Of a stretch of DNA of 64,000 nucleotides, positions 46,307-55,850 are shown one piece after another; within the stretch, counting starts at the first letter, position 1; every line of letters begins with the position of its first letter. The DNA is taken from assembly GCF_025558485.1 (NCBI RefSeq), contig NZ_CP102930.1, positions 2,480,001-2,544,000 on the forward strand. Direction: 5' to 3'. The DNA comes from Bdellovibrio bacteriovorus (GTDB lineage Bacteria; Bdellovibrionota; Bdellovibrionia; Bdellovibrionales; Bdellovibrionaceae). The notes beneath the pieces are model-generated. The model was not told the origin of the DNA. It ran no database searches and saw nothing but the letters and a program-made list of their open reading frames with translations. The translations under genes and the position numbers were made by a program.

Positions 46307-48887
46307 GAAGCCAAATCACAAAACGTGTCTTCGGCGAACTGTCGTCCAGATAGAACTTCCCGTCGTGGGCCTGAATAATCCCCTGAGAAATACTCAACCC
46401 CAGCCCCACACCCTTGCCGACTTCTTTGGTCGTAAAGAATGGCTCCATGATTTTTTCCTTTAAGAAAGGTGGCACTCCCGCCCCGGAATCAGTCACGGAA
46501 ATTTCCACGCCGTTCTTACGGGCCGCAGCCTCAATCACCACACGACGCTCAGAACATCCCGCCACGGCATCTGCCGCATTGTTAAGAAGATTCAAGAGCA
46601 CCTGGGAAATCTGATATGGACGAACAAAAACCTCCAGATGAGGCTCCAAACGAGTCACCAGCTCAATGCCCTCGCTTTTGAATTTATCCGCACAGAAGGC
46701 CAGCGTGTCCTCCACGATGGCCTCCACCACCACCTGCTCTTTACCACCCTGATCAGATTCCCGTGCATAAGAGCGCAGGCCTTTGACAATTTTGGCAATG
46801 CGATTGGTGGTCGATTCGGCCACTTCCAGACGCTTCTGCACTTCCATGTCCGAAGCCAGTCCGCGCGTGCTTAAAAGTCTGCGCAAAACACTTAAGTGAC
46901 CGTTGATGATGGTCAGCGGATTGTTGATTTCGTGAGCGATCCCCGCCGCCATCTCCCCTAACGAGGCCAGACGCGAAGACGTGATGATTTTGGTTTCCTG
47001 CTCTTTTAGCTGCCGTTCTTTCAGACGTTTTTGCGTCACGTCCTCAACCACCGCCAGATAGCCTGTTGTATGGCCTTTTTCATCGACGACTTTTCCAACG
47101 GACAGCGTGCCTTCAAAACGACGACCGTCACGTCCCACAAACACCCAGTCCGAAGCGGTGTTGTAACCCAGGGTAAACATGGCTTCAATCAGGTCCACTA
47201 ATCCCGGCAAAGGCCGGCCCATTTCCTTTTCCATTTTCATGCGGAACAAAGTCATGTCCTGATGATCATGGAACAAGGCGAGCACCGCTTTCCCGGCCAG
47301 TTCTTCGGATTTCCATCCGGTCAAAGATTCCGCAGAACTGTTCATTTCACGGATAATGCCGTTTTCATCCAACGAAACCATCATCAGGGGTGTCGCATCC
47401 ATCGCTGCGGACTTCCAGTCCGCCACGGCCCGGGCTCTTTTTCCCAGTTCAGTGGCGCGGTTATAAAAGCTTAACGCCAACCCCAGCAAAACTGTAATGC
47501 TGACCCCGAAAACCAAAACCATTTGCGGCAGTGCCGAAGTGTTCTGACGAATCACCCCGCTTGTCGGAGTAAAGGAAATGACCCAGTTCACACCCAAATT
47601 ACTGTAACGAACCTGCGATGCCCAATCCCGGGAAAAAACCGGGTCCCATTCATAACTGCGATAGACCTCTTTACCGTCCTGAAGAATCGACACATGATAA
47701 CCTTCAGTGCGCGCGAAGCGGTCAATGAAGGTCTTAAGATCCATCGCTGCCGTAACCACACCCAGGAACTTCTGATTGCTCATCACAGGCACCAGAATTC
47801 CAAATCCCCGTCCGCCGGATTTCATTTCAAAGACCCGGGACACACGCGGCTGCCCGCTGACACGGACTTCTTCCAATGCCTGCGAAATTTCCTCAGAACG
47901 CCCCATCGTGTTGTTCAAAATGGTTTTACTGAAATCATCCAGCGGATAAAGCCAGCGCATGGTCAGCTTCGGGTCCGCCCACATCAGGCGACGAATGCCC
48001 TTGAACTCCTCGTAATAAAACTTGGCATCCAGTCGCCACATGTTTTCATTGTCATAAGCTCCGGCGGCCATACGACGGGCCATGTGCCCCAAAGCTTTTT
48101 CCAGTGGTATAAAAGATCCGTCCAACTTGATTTTAAAACCCTCGGCCCGGACCGCCGTGACACTGCGGTTCCTTTCGATGTCCTTAAACAGCAACAGCTG
48201 CCAGATGATCACAGACAACAGGACACCGATCTGCACCACATAAATTGGCACGGTGGCCGTTCGTCCGTCTTCTTCACCACGGACATTGATGCGCACTTTC
48301 CAAATCTGGGCGGTCGCCAGAAATATAAAACACAGGGCGGAATGAATCGCCATGCGCGAAAAATTACCCCAGCCGTATTCAGAGCTAAAGTTCAGGAAAT
48401 ATCCCAGAAAACCCAGAAGACCAAACCCAAACACCAAAGAACTCATGGTGACTTTCGCCATGCGCTTGGCGTAAGTGCTGCCAATGGAAAGATCCGACAG
48501 ACTTAAAAGCAAAAAGCACACAGCCGTGCTGATCGCCATGCGCCCAGGGGCGCTGACCCCCATGGAATAAAAGGCCGGGACAAAAAGCTGATCAATCCCG
48601 AAATCAAAACCCGTCAGATACTCCAGCAACGTCAAAGCAGACAACAATCCGACAAAGACACTAAGATACTTGGCCAGCCTGTGAAACTTCCCCTGCTGAA
48701 TCAGAAATGACAGGCTGATCAGGAAAAAACTGATGGCGGTGTTCACCACCATCGGGGCAAAGTCCTCGCGCACCTGAACCGCAGAAGCGCTTTGAATCAC
48801 CCAGCCCAACAGCACCACGCAGGCCACTGTCAAAACTGACAGCGCCAGCACGTAATGCAAATTTCGTTTTAATTTAGTGAATAACAC
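46278..48887 (-). CDS. CHASE/PAS sensor histidine kinase
   Basis: About 869 residues from GTG 48887 (GGAG six bases upstream; a TTG at 48899 is possible). Residues of about 8-215 contain about eight membrane helices (MASE-like). Around 235-385 a periplasmic CHASE-like sensor domain follows (SFIPLEKALGHMARRM, then WADPKLTMRWLYP). A PAS domain spans about 510-640 (AMDATPLMMVSLDENGIIREMN). The HisKA motif is SLGEMAAGIAHEINNPL, with the phosphorylated His in AHEINN. HATPase follows with NLLNNAADAV and GVGLGLSISQ. No receiver domain is attached, and the partner is not adjacent. It starts inside the end of rsh. Confidence 0.92.
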   Translation of the reverse strand: MLFTKLKRNLHYVLALSVLTVACVVLLGWVIQSASAVQVREDFAPMVVNTAISFFLISLSFLIQQGKFHRLAKYLSVFVGLLSALTLLEYLTGFDFGIDQLFVPAFYSMGVSAPGRMAISTAVCFLLLSLSDLSIGSTYAKRMAKVTMSSLVFGFGLLGFLGYFLNFSSEYGWGNFSRMAIHSALCFIFLATAQIWKVRINVRGEEDGRTATVPIYVVQIGVLLSVIIWQLLLFKDIERNRSVTAVRAEGFKIKLDGSFIPLEKALGHMARRMAAGAYDNENMWRLDAKFYYEEFKGIRRLMWADPKLTMRWLYPLDDFSKTILNNTMGRSEEISQALEEVRVSGQPRVSRVFEMKSGGRGFGILVPVMSNQKFLGVVTAAMDLKTFIDRFARTEGYHVSILQDGKEVYRSYEWDPVFSRDWASQVRYSNLGVNWVISFTPTSGVIRQNTSALPQMVLVFGVSITVLLGLALSFYNRATELGKRARAVADWKSAAMDATPLMMVSLDENGIIREMNSSAESLTGWKSEELAGKAVLALFHDHQDMTLFRMKMEKEMGRPLPGLVDLIEAMFTLGYNTASDWVFVGRDGRRFEGTLSVGKVVDEKGHTTGYLAVVEDVTQKRLKERQLKEQETKIITSSRLASLGEMAAGIAHEINNPLTIINGHLSVLRRLLSTRGLASDMEVQKRLEVAESTTNRIAKIVKGLRSYARESDQGGKEQVVVEAIVEDTLAFCADKFKSEGIELVTRLEPHLEVFVRPYQISQVLLNLLNNAADAVAGCSERRVVIEAAARKNGVEISVTDSGAGVPPFLKEKIMEPFFTTKEVGKGVGLGLSISQGIIQAHDGKFYLDDSSPKTRFVIWLPKDSRPSRL

Positions 48888-51090
48888 GGGTGACTCCAAT
48901 GATCCCCTTGATCTTCTGAATCTCGAATATCGCCTGATTCAGCTGACTGGAGTCACGGACACTGACCTCAAAATTACAAACCGCTTTTTTATCCTTGGTG
49001 GTGCGAATCTGCGCGGACTGGATATTGATCCCCTGTTGCGCAAACGCCTCGGACATCAGCTTCAACAACCCCGGCACGTCCTGAGAAACGATCTTCAGGC
49101 GCACGATGCGCTCCTGACCTTCCCCGGCCTGCTTCACATTCCAGGTCACATCCACTTTGCGTAATTGATCAAATTCAAAAGCCTTGCGACAGTCACTACG
49201 GTGAATGGAAATACCACGTCCCCGACTGATAAATCCGACAATCGGGTCCCCCGGAATCGGATGGCAGCATTTCGCATAGTGCACCAGCACGTCGTCCATT
49301 CCATCCACACTGATCAGGGAATTGGTCTTGCGCGTTTTCTGAGTCGCCGCGCGCATGACCTTTTCCATAAAGCTGGAATCTTCGGTCTTGGCAGCTTCCT
49401 TGGCGATATTTTCCGGGGAAAGTCTTTCCACCAAAATACGCGTTTCCAGCTTTCCGTAACCGACCGTGACATACAATTCATCCAGATCCGCCAAACCGTG
49501 ATCTTTCAAGTACGACTCAAAGACCGGGCCTTTCAGATACTTCACCGCAGCCATGCCAAACTTGCGGAACTCTTTTTCGACAAGCTCCTTGCCCAGCATG
49601 ATTGCACGACGGCGCTGTTCTTCTTTTACGAAGGCGCGGATTTTGGATTTGGCTTTATTGGTAACAACAAACTTCAGCCAGTCTTTCGATGGCACCTGCG
49701 TTTTGGAGGTCACAACCTCCACCGTATCCCCGTTTTGCAGCTGGTATTTCAGCGGCACCATGCGCCCGTTCACGCGGGCTCCGACAATGCGGTTCCCCAG
49801 TTCCGTGTGCACAGCAAAGGCAAAGTCCACCGGTGTGGCCCCTTCCGGGAACTCACGCACATCACCTGTGGGCGTAAAGACATAAATTTCAGTTTCAAAC
49901 AAATCGGTTTTAACGGTATCCAGGAATTCATCCGGATTGCGCACATTTTGATGCCAGCTCACCAGATCACGCAGCCAGTTCGCCTGCTGCAAATCACCGT
50001 CATCCACCATCTTGCCGCGTTCTTTATATTTCCAGTGTGCGGCGATCCCTTTTTCCGCCACCAGATGCATTTCCTGTGTACGGATCTGAATTTCGATTCG
50101 CTCCCCACCCGGGCCCATCACCGTGGTGTGCAAAGACTGATAGTTATTGGTCTTTGGCATGGCGATGAAATCCTTAAATCGCCCCGGGATCGGTTTCCAT
50201 AACGAGTGCACCAGTCCCAGCGCCGCATAACATTCCGCCACGGAATCCACCAGCACACGGAACGCCAGTACGTCATAAACCTGATCGTAGTCGATGTTAC
50301 GTGATTGCATTTTACGATAGATGGACCACAAGTGCTTTGAACGTCCATACACTTCAAAGCGGAAGCCCGCCTTGGTCAGCTCTTTACCGATCAGCTGCTT
50401 AACCTCTTCGATGTAGCGATTCTGTTCGGATTCAGACTTTTTGATTTGTTGAACCAGCTCGTAATACATGTCCGGGCGGTAGTACCGGAAGCAAAGATCT
50501 TCCAGTTCAATCTTCAGCGCACTGATACCCATGCGCCCCGCCAGCGGACAGTAAATTTCCAAAGTCTCAAGAGCAATGCGCTCCTGCTTTTCAAACGGCA
50601 TGAAGTTCAGCGTTCGCATGTTGTGCAAACGGTCCGCGAGTTTCACTAAAACCACGCGCACATCTTTACCCATGGCCACGATCATCTTGCGAATGTTTTC
50701 GCCCTGCTTTTCGTGACTGTTTTTGAATTTCATCTGGCCGATCTTGGTCACGCCATCCACCAGATGCGCAATCACATCCCCGAATTCACGACGGATGTCC
50801 TCCAAAGTGGCTGCGGTGTCTTCAACAGTGTCATGCAAAAGACCTGTGGCAATTGTATCCAAATCCAAATGGAAATCCGCAAGAATGGCCGCGACAGAAA
50901 GAGGATGAGAAATGTATGGCTCTCCGCTGCGGCGAATTTGACCTTCGTGCATTTTCTCTGAAAACGAATATGCTTTTTCAATAACTTTCAGATCCGCATT
51001 CGGATAGTAAGCACGAATGCGAATCAGGAGATCTTCGACTGTTTTGACCGGCTTATTGGATAAGCCATCCTCTTTCAGGAGACTAAACAT
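48874..51090 (-). CDS. rsh: Bifunctional (p)ppGpp synthetase/hydrolase, RSH family
   Basis: The 738-residue enzyme makes and degrades (p)ppGpp. The N-terminal HD hydrolase domain has GLLHDTVEDT and LVKLADRLHNMRTL. The synthetase domain has YDQVYDVLAFRVLVDS and RFKDFIAMPKTNNYQSLHTTV; the RxKD form is the one seen in bifunctional Rel/SpoT enzymes. TGS (EIYVFTPTGDVREFPEGATPVDFAFAVH), a Cys-rich CCHPIPGDPIVGF block and a C-terminal ACT domain follow. All are intact. It has a terminator-bearing 164-bp gap before it, so its own promoter is likely. Its last codons overlap the histidine-kinase gene. Confidence 0.97.
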   Translation of the reverse strand: MFSLLKEDGLSNKPVKTVEDLLIRIRAYYPNADLKVIEKAYSFSEKMHEGQIRRSGEPYISHPLSVAAILADFHLDLDTIATGLLHDTVEDTAATLEDIRREFGDVIAHLVDGVTKIGQMKFKNSHEKQGENIRKMIVAMGKDVRVVLVKLADRLHNMRTLNFMPFEKQERIALETLEIYCPLAGRMGISALKIELEDLCFRYYRPDMYYELVQQIKKSESEQNRYIEEVKQLIGKELTKAGFRFEVYGRSKHLWSIYRKMQSRNIDYDQVYDVLAFRVLVDSVAECYAALGLVHSLWKPIPGRFKDFIAMPKTNNYQSLHTTVMGPGGERIEIQIRTQEMHLVAEKGIAAHWKYKERGKMVDDGDLQQANWLRDLVSWHQNVRNPDEFLDTVKTDLFETEIYVFTPTGDVREFPEGATPVDFAFAVHTELGNRIVGARVNGRMVPLKYQLQNGDTVEVVTSKTQVPSKDWLKFVVTNKAKSKIRAFVKEEQRRRAIMLGKELVEKEFRKFGMAAVKYLKGPVFESYLKDHGLADLDELYVTVGYGKLETRILVERLSPENIAKEAAKTEDSSFMEKVMRAATQKTRKTNSLISVDGMDDVLVHYAKCCHPIPGDPIVGFISRGRGISIHRSDCRKAFEFDQLRKVDVTWNVKQAGEGQERIVRLKIVSQDVPGLLKLMSEAFAQQGINIQSAQIRTTKDKKAVCNFEVSVRDSSQLNQAIFEIQKIKGIIGVTRVIH

Positions 51091-51187
51091 ATAAGTTAGC
51101 CTACCTGAAATAAATTACTAATTTTACTGGTTTTTTGCCGACTCGCCCAAAGTGGAGACCGGTTCATCTTTAGGGACCCTTAAAACG

Positions 51188-51217
51188 CAAAAAAGGGAGG
51201 CTTTTGACCTCCCTTTT
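51188..51217 (-). terminator. Rho-independent terminator of rpoZ (end of mutL-rpoZ operon)
   Basis: AAAAGGGAGG and CCTCCCTTTT form a perfect 10-bp stem with a 7-base loop; on the minus strand T6 follows in all. It lies 37 bp after rpoZ. Confidence 0.9.
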
Positions 51218-51254
51218 CATCTTCCCCCGAGGGGAAATCGCATTTTGTCAGGGA

Positions 51255-51494
51255 CTACTTGTTCAAGTCCTTTTCGATCTGACGAATTGCTTCTGTGGCT
51301 TCCAAACTTTCCTGGTAACCCACGTTGCCCATTGCCACTTCACGCAAAGAGCTGACGATGTATTTGTTGCTACGAGTGGAAACTGTTGCTTCCGCTCCTT
51401 TAAGAAGTTGCTTCGCTCTCTTAGCCACCATTAGGACAAGAGCAAATCTGTTAGGAACTTTTTCCAAGCAATCTTCAACGGTTACACGAGCCAT
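51255..51494 (-). CDS. rpoZ: RNA polymerase omega subunit
   Basis: The 79-residue protein has the standard omega core: [33 protein letters not shown], then [22 protein letters not shown]. It helps assemble beta-prime and, in other proteobacteria, forms part of a ppGpp site, which fits the rsh gene next to it. It lies 36 bp after gmk and ends at a strong terminator. The length is normal. Confidence 0.96.
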   Translation of the reverse strand: MARVTVEDCLEKVPNRFALVLMVAKRAKQLLKGAEATVSTRSNKYIVSSLREVAMGNVGYQESLEATEAIRQIEKDLNK

Positions 51495-51530
51495 TACGCC
51501 TCCGAAAAAATATATCTGGCTAAATTACTG

Positions 51531-52088
51531 CTAAGTTAGCAATTTTTCAACGATTTTTTTGAATTCCGCGTAGGATTGCTCAAACACGTCGTTTACGATC
51601 TGATAATCGAACTTAGAGGCCTCTTGGATCTCTTTTTCCGCATTGGCCATACGAACCTCGATGTCCGCTGGCACCTTCCCGTCCCTTTTCTCGATTCTGC
51701 GGCGCAGCTCGTCAATGGATGGTGGGTGGATAAAGATGGTCTTGGCGTCCTCAAACTTGGATTTAAAGGTCACAACCCCTTGGATATCAATATCCATAAT
51801 CGCGGTTTTATCCTGCTTCCAAGCCGATTCCAAAGACTCAAAAGAAGTGCCGTAAAAGTTGGTATGAACCTTCGCCCACTCAACAAAGAAGCCCTGTTTG
51901 ATTTTGGCTTCAAAATCCTCGTGAGTGATGAAGTTATAGGGTTGTCCCTCGGACTCCCCTTTGCGCATGGAGCGCGTTGTGAAAGTAATAATATCCACCA
52001 AACGGGCATCTTCCCGAGTGATCCTTTCAACAAAGCTGCTTTTTCCTGCGCCACTTGGAGCGGCGACGATAATCATGCGCGTTTTCAT
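51531..52088 (-). CDS. gmk: Guanylate kinase
   Basis: The 185-residue enzyme phosphorylates GMP to GDP. The P-loop IIVAAPSGAGKSSFVERI is at the N-terminus, and the GMP-binding residues lie in TTRSMRKGESEGQPYNFIT. DIDIQGV and FIHPPSIDELRRRIEKRD complete the family pattern. It begins 2 bp after yicC, and gmk-rpoZ is a conserved pair. The length is slightly below the 200-residue norm, but all motifs are present. Confidence 0.96.
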   Translation of the reverse strand: MKTRMIIVAAPSGAGKSSFVERITREDARLVDIITFTTRSMRKGESEGQPYNFITHEDFEAKIKQGFFVEWAKVHTNFYGTSFESLESAWKQDKTAIMDIDIQGVVTFKSKFEDAKTIFIHPPSIDELRRRIEKRDGKVPADIEVRMANAEKEIQEASKFDYQIVNDVFEQSYAEFKKIVEKLLT

Positions 52089-52090
52089 AA

Positions 52091-52969
52091 TTACTGTACG
52101 TTTTGTACCTGTTCTCTAAGTCTTTCAATAAGGGTTTTAGCTTCTACCACAGCCGATGTGATCTTGGCTACCTGAGACTTTGACCCGATCGTATTCACTT
52201 CGCGCAGCAGCTCCTGGGTGTAGAAATCAAGTTTCTTCCCTTCGGCCTGTTGCGCCCCCACCAACTGACGGTAGTTTTTGATATGTTCCGCCAGACGGGT
52301 CAGTTCCTCATTGATGTCAGCCTTTTCCAGCTGAATCACGATTTCCTGGGACAAACGAGTGCTGTCGATTTCATTGCCTTTAAGTCGGGCGCGGATTTTT
52401 TGTTCGTAGCGATCCTGAAGTTGTGCATTGGCTTCCCCGCGCAACTCACTGATAACCTTGATCTGTTTTTCCAAAGACAGAAGAAGTTTTTGAAGATCCT
52501 TCTGCAGGAACTTGCCTTCACGCGAGCGTTCCTTGTCACAATTGGAACACGCCTGGGTAAAAGCTTTCTTCAGAATCTTATCTTCACCGCTGAACAGTTC
52601 ATAGCTGTCCTCGATTTTGATAATTTCCGGCAGACGCGCCAAAGCTTCAAGATGAACATTCATGGGAACGCCCAACTCTTTGGACAGATGTTTGTAAGCC
52701 GCCATATATTTTTTGGCCAGCGCATCGTTCACGGTCATCTGCGCCTTGGTCGCCACATTTTTCACACGGCGGGATACGAAAATATCCACGGTCCCGCGCA
52801 ACAAAGTCGCGCCCAGAACCTTCTTCAACTCCCCTTCATAGGGAACAAATTCTCTTGGCAAATGAAATCGCGGCTCCAAAAAACGACCGTTCACGGAACG
52901 GATGCTCACTTCCACAGTGACGTCTTTGGTCTGAACTCTTGCGGTGCCGTACCCAGTCATACTTTTCAT
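52091..52969 (-). CDS. yicC: YicC family protein, probable endoribonuclease
   Basis: The 292-residue protein has the family N-terminus MKSMTGYGTARVQ and VSIRSVNGRFLEPRFHLP, and the C-terminal EELTRLAEHIKNYRQL and KKLDFYTQELLREVNTIGSKS blocks. YicC-type proteins are metal-dependent endoribonucleases in E. coli and B. subtilis studies. The gene sits in its usual place before gmk, overlapping function in stationary-phase RNA turnover being an inference. The length is normal. Confidence 0.92.
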   Translation of the reverse strand: MKSMTGYGTARVQTKDVTVEVSIRSVNGRFLEPRFHLPREFVPYEGELKKVLGATLLRGTVDIFVSRRVKNVATKAQMTVNDALAKKYMAAYKHLSKELGVPMNVHLEALARLPEIIKIEDSYELFSGEDKILKKAFTQACSNCDKERSREGKFLQKDLQKLLLSLEKQIKVISELRGEANAQLQDRYEQKIRARLKGNEIDSTRLSQEIVIQLEKADINEELTRLAEHIKNYRQLVGAQQAEGKKLDFYTQELLREVNTIGSKSQVAKITSAVVEAKTLIERLREQVQNVQ

Positions 52970-53005
52970 AATTACCTCTATTCTCGACTTGCCCCTGAAT
53001 CAGGG

Positions 53006-53932
53006 TCAAGGTTTGAGAAATTTCTCGACCACGGCTCTTGCCTCTGCAAAACCCGAACTTCCATCAAACCACTGAATCTCGCTGTCTCGTTGAAACCAGG
53101 TTCTCTGCCTTTTGGCGAGCTGATGTGTGTTTTTCACGATCTCTTCAAAGAGCTGTTCTTGATTCAGTGTTCCTTTTAAAAAATCCAATGTCTCTTTGTA
53201 ACCCACACTGCTCATCGGGGCCCACGCAGCAAGACCTTCATCGAGAAGCCCCTGCACCTCGGCCACCAGTCCGGCCTGCATCATATTCTGCACTCGCACC
53301 CGGATGCGCTCCCGCAAAACCTCGCGGTCCCACTGCGGGCCGATCTTCAACAACGGATACGGAAACGGCGCACGCTGAACTTCAAATTCCCGTTGAATCT
53401 GGGTGACACTTTTTCCCTGACTGCGAATCAGCTCCACCGCTCGCCCGATCCGATACCGGTCCGAAAGATGAATCTTGGCACCGTATTCAGGGTCCGCCGC
53501 TGTCATTTCCGCATGCAGGCGTACAGCACCCTCTTCTGTTTGCAGTTCCTCTGCAACCTGACTTTGGATTTCCGCAGGCACTGGAATTACCGGGTACATG
53601 CCTTTTTCGATGGCCATAAAATAAAAACCTGTGCCGCCCACGACAAACACCGGTTTTTCTTCAGGAATATTTTTTAAGGCCTCGTAAAAATCACGGCAGT
53701 AATTTCCCGCAGTCATTTCCTCTGGTGCGGAAACGTAATCCAGCAGATAATGCGGCACCAAAGCCTGCTCTGCTTTCGAGGGCTTGGCCGATCCGATATC
53801 CAATTTTTTATAAACCTGAACCGAATCACAGTTCACAATCACGCCATCAAATTCCCGGGCAAGATTCAACGCCCACTCCGACTTTCCAGTCGCGGTTGCG
53901 CCCACTACAAAGATCACGTGCCTCTGTGCCAT
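53006..53932 (-). CDS. miaA: tRNA dimethylallyltransferase
   Basis: MiaA adds a dimethylallyl group to A37 of tRNAs reading UNN codons. The 308-residue product has the P-loop VVGATATGKSEWALNLA (about 9-25), then NCDSVQVYKKLDIGSAKP, VGGTGFYFMAIEKG and, later, VGYKETLDFLKG and NTHQLAKRQRTWF, the tRNA-binding elements. The start is directly after the mutL stop, so the two are translationally coupled, as is common in proteobacteria. Confidence 0.96.
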   Translation of the reverse strand: MAQRHVIFVVGATATGKSEWALNLAREFDGVIVNCDSVQVYKKLDIGSAKPSKAEQALVPHYLLDYVSAPEEMTAGNYCRDFYEALKNIPEEKPVFVVGGTGFYFMAIEKGMYPVIPVPAEIQSQVAEELQTEEGAVRLHAEMTAADPEYGAKIHLSDRYRIGRAVELIRSQGKSVTQIQREFEVQRAPFPYPLLKIGPQWDREVLRERIRVRVQNMMQAGLVAEVQGLLDEGLAAWAPMSSVGYKETLDFLKGTLNQEQLFEEIVKNTHQLAKRQRTWFQRDSEIQWFDGSSGFAEARAVVEKFLKP

Positions 53933-55786
53933 CTAAACAATTCGTCCGAAATCTTTTTCCAGTTTATAGAACGGATATTCCACGCTGACCGGACGTCCAT
54001 GCGGGCAGAAACTGGAAAGCGGGAACATATCCATATCACGCAAAAGATTTCTCATCTGATCATGGCTCAGGGACTGCCCGGCTCGCACCACAGAATGGCA
54101 GGCCATCGTCGCGCAAATATCACCCACCGTGCGTTCCAAAGAATAACTGCCGCCCTGATCGACGATCTCGGTTGCCATTTTATCCAGAACGGCACTGAGG
54201 CTGGATTCCTTGATCATCAACGGAGCCGCCTTCACGCCGACCGTTCCCGGCCCCAGCGCTTCAATATGCACGCCCAGTCGTTCGATCTCTTTCCCCATCG
54301 CCAACAGCGCCTCCACTTTTTCCGGAGACATGTCAATTGCCAGTGGGAACAGGAAGTCCTGAATATCAATCTTGCCGCCCTTCCAGGCGGTCATCAGCTT
54401 TTCAAACACCACTCGTTCATGGGCCGCGTGCTGATCGACAAAAACAATTTTTTCCCGGGACTGGGTCACAATGTAAGTCAAATTTGCCTGGCCCAAAACC
54501 TCCAGCGAGGACCAATAGCCCATCGGGGCTTCCGTCGCAGAGCTCGAAGTCATCGCCGGAGCAAAGCTTTCACGATCACTGGCCGCTTCCGCCAGGGCCT
54601 GATACGTCGTCTGCGGTTGCTGCACTGAAGACGGAGAAACGGACTTGGGGAAGTTGAATTCTTTTTTCTGGAACTGAGTCACATCCAAAGACTTATCCTG
54701 AAAGCTCAGATTTTGCTGAGGCATGGACGCCATCACCGCATGCCCGGCAACAGGTGCCGTCGCCGGAATCGTACTTTCCGTGTTGCGCACAATCCAGGGC
54801 GCTTGTTCCAAAGTGCTGCGCAAAGCACCTGCCACCGCACGGAAGGCCAGTGAAGGCTCCTGGAATTTCACCTGAGATTTGGTCGGGTGAATATTCACAT
54901 CCACACAATCCGGATCTGTTTCCACCCACACGGCCGCAATCGGATATTCCCCGTGCATCAGCAGATTTCGGTAAGCTTCGTTCACCGCGGCTTGCAGACT
55001 GCGATCCTGAATCCAGCGATTCTGCGCAAACAGCCAGATATTTTTAGAGGTCTTCGCCACATTGTGAGGATCAGCAAACACCGCATAGGCGCGCACATTT
55101 TCACGCACGGCCTCACCTTCAAAGAGCGGTTTGATTTCAAGAATTTGTTCCACCCGGTCCTTGCGATTTTTGCAAGCAGGCCAGAAGGAAACCAGTTTGC
55201 CGTTTTCCTGAATGCGGAATTCCACATCGAAATGGGACAGAGCCATCGCCTTCAAAGTTGTTTTGATTGCGGTGTTTTCCGCCGAATCTGATTTCAGGAA
55301 TTTCAAACGTGCCGGCGTGTTGTCAAAAAGGTTTTCAATCAGGATCGTCGTGCCCTGCGAACCGCCGACTTTATCAAGATCTTTTTTTCGTCCGTATTCA
55401 CTGATCAACTGATGGGCCTGTTCGTCCCCTTCACGGCGCGAAGTCAGCGTCAACTTGCTGACCGCGGCGATACTGGCCAGAGCCTCCCCACGGAATCCAA
55501 AAGTGCGCAGGCTCCAAAGGTCATCGGTTTTTGAAATTTTACTGGTGGCGAATCGTTCCAGAGCTTTGGGCAGATCTTCCGGTGACATGCCTTTGCCGTT
55601 ATCAATAACTTTGACAATACGGCCTCCGTCGAAAAACTCCACGTGCACGCGGGTCGCACCGGCGTCTATGCTGTTTTCAACAAGTTCCTTGACCAAATGA
55701 GCCGGACGCTCCACCACCTCGCCTGCGGCGATTTGGTCCACTACTTCAGGAGATAAAATCTGAATCGACATAGGGGGAATTTGCAT
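53933..55786 (-). CDS. mutL: DNA mismatch repair protein MutL with endonuclease motif
   Basis: ATG 55786 has a GGGGGAG site; it gives 617 residues. The GHKL ATPase is at the N-terminus: VVDQIAAGEVVERPAHLVKELVENSIDAGA, KVIDNGKGM and TFGFRGEALASIA. The C-terminal domain has DQHAAHERVVFE, which fits the DQHA-x2-E-x4-E endonuclease motif, plus CATMACHSVVRAGQ and CPHGRP. So this MutL should nick DNA itself, unlike the E. coli form, and MutH would not be needed. It begins the mutL-miaA-yicC-gmk-rpoZ operon. Confidence 0.95.
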   Translation of the reverse strand: MQIPPMSIQILSPEVVDQIAAGEVVERPAHLVKELVENSIDAGATRVHVEFFDGGRIVKVIDNGKGMSPEDLPKALERFATSKISKTDDLWSLRTFGFRGEALASIAAVSKLTLTSRREGDEQAHQLISEYGRKKDLDKVGGSQGTTILIENLFDNTPARLKFLKSDSAENTAIKTTLKAMALSHFDVEFRIQENGKLVSFWPACKNRKDRVEQILEIKPLFEGEAVRENVRAYAVFADPHNVAKTSKNIWLFAQNRWIQDRSLQAAVNEAYRNLLMHGEYPIAAVWVETDPDCVDVNIHPTKSQVKFQEPSLAFRAVAGALRSTLEQAPWIVRNTESTIPATAPVAGHAVMASMPQQNLSFQDKSLDVTQFQKKEFNFPKSVSPSSVQQPQTTYQALAEAASDRESFAPAMTSSSATEAPMGYWSSLEVLGQANLTYIVTQSREKIVFVDQHAAHERVVFEKLMTAWKGGKIDIQDFLFPLAIDMSPEKVEALLAMGKEIERLGVHIEALGPGTVGVKAAPLMIKESSLSAVLDKMATEIVDQGGSYSLERTVGDICATMACHSVVRAGQSLSHDQMRNLLRDMDMFPLSSFCPHGRPVSVEYPFYKLEKDFGRIV

Positions 55787-55850
55787 GAGCTCCCCCCTCA
55801 AGTCAAAGGTCCATCAAAAGGTACCTGCTTACTTTTTCCGAAGCTGCGCG

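Noticed and set aside
49165..50202. 345-codon plus-strand frame opposite rsh
   Set aside because: Antisense shadow of a strongly conserved gene.
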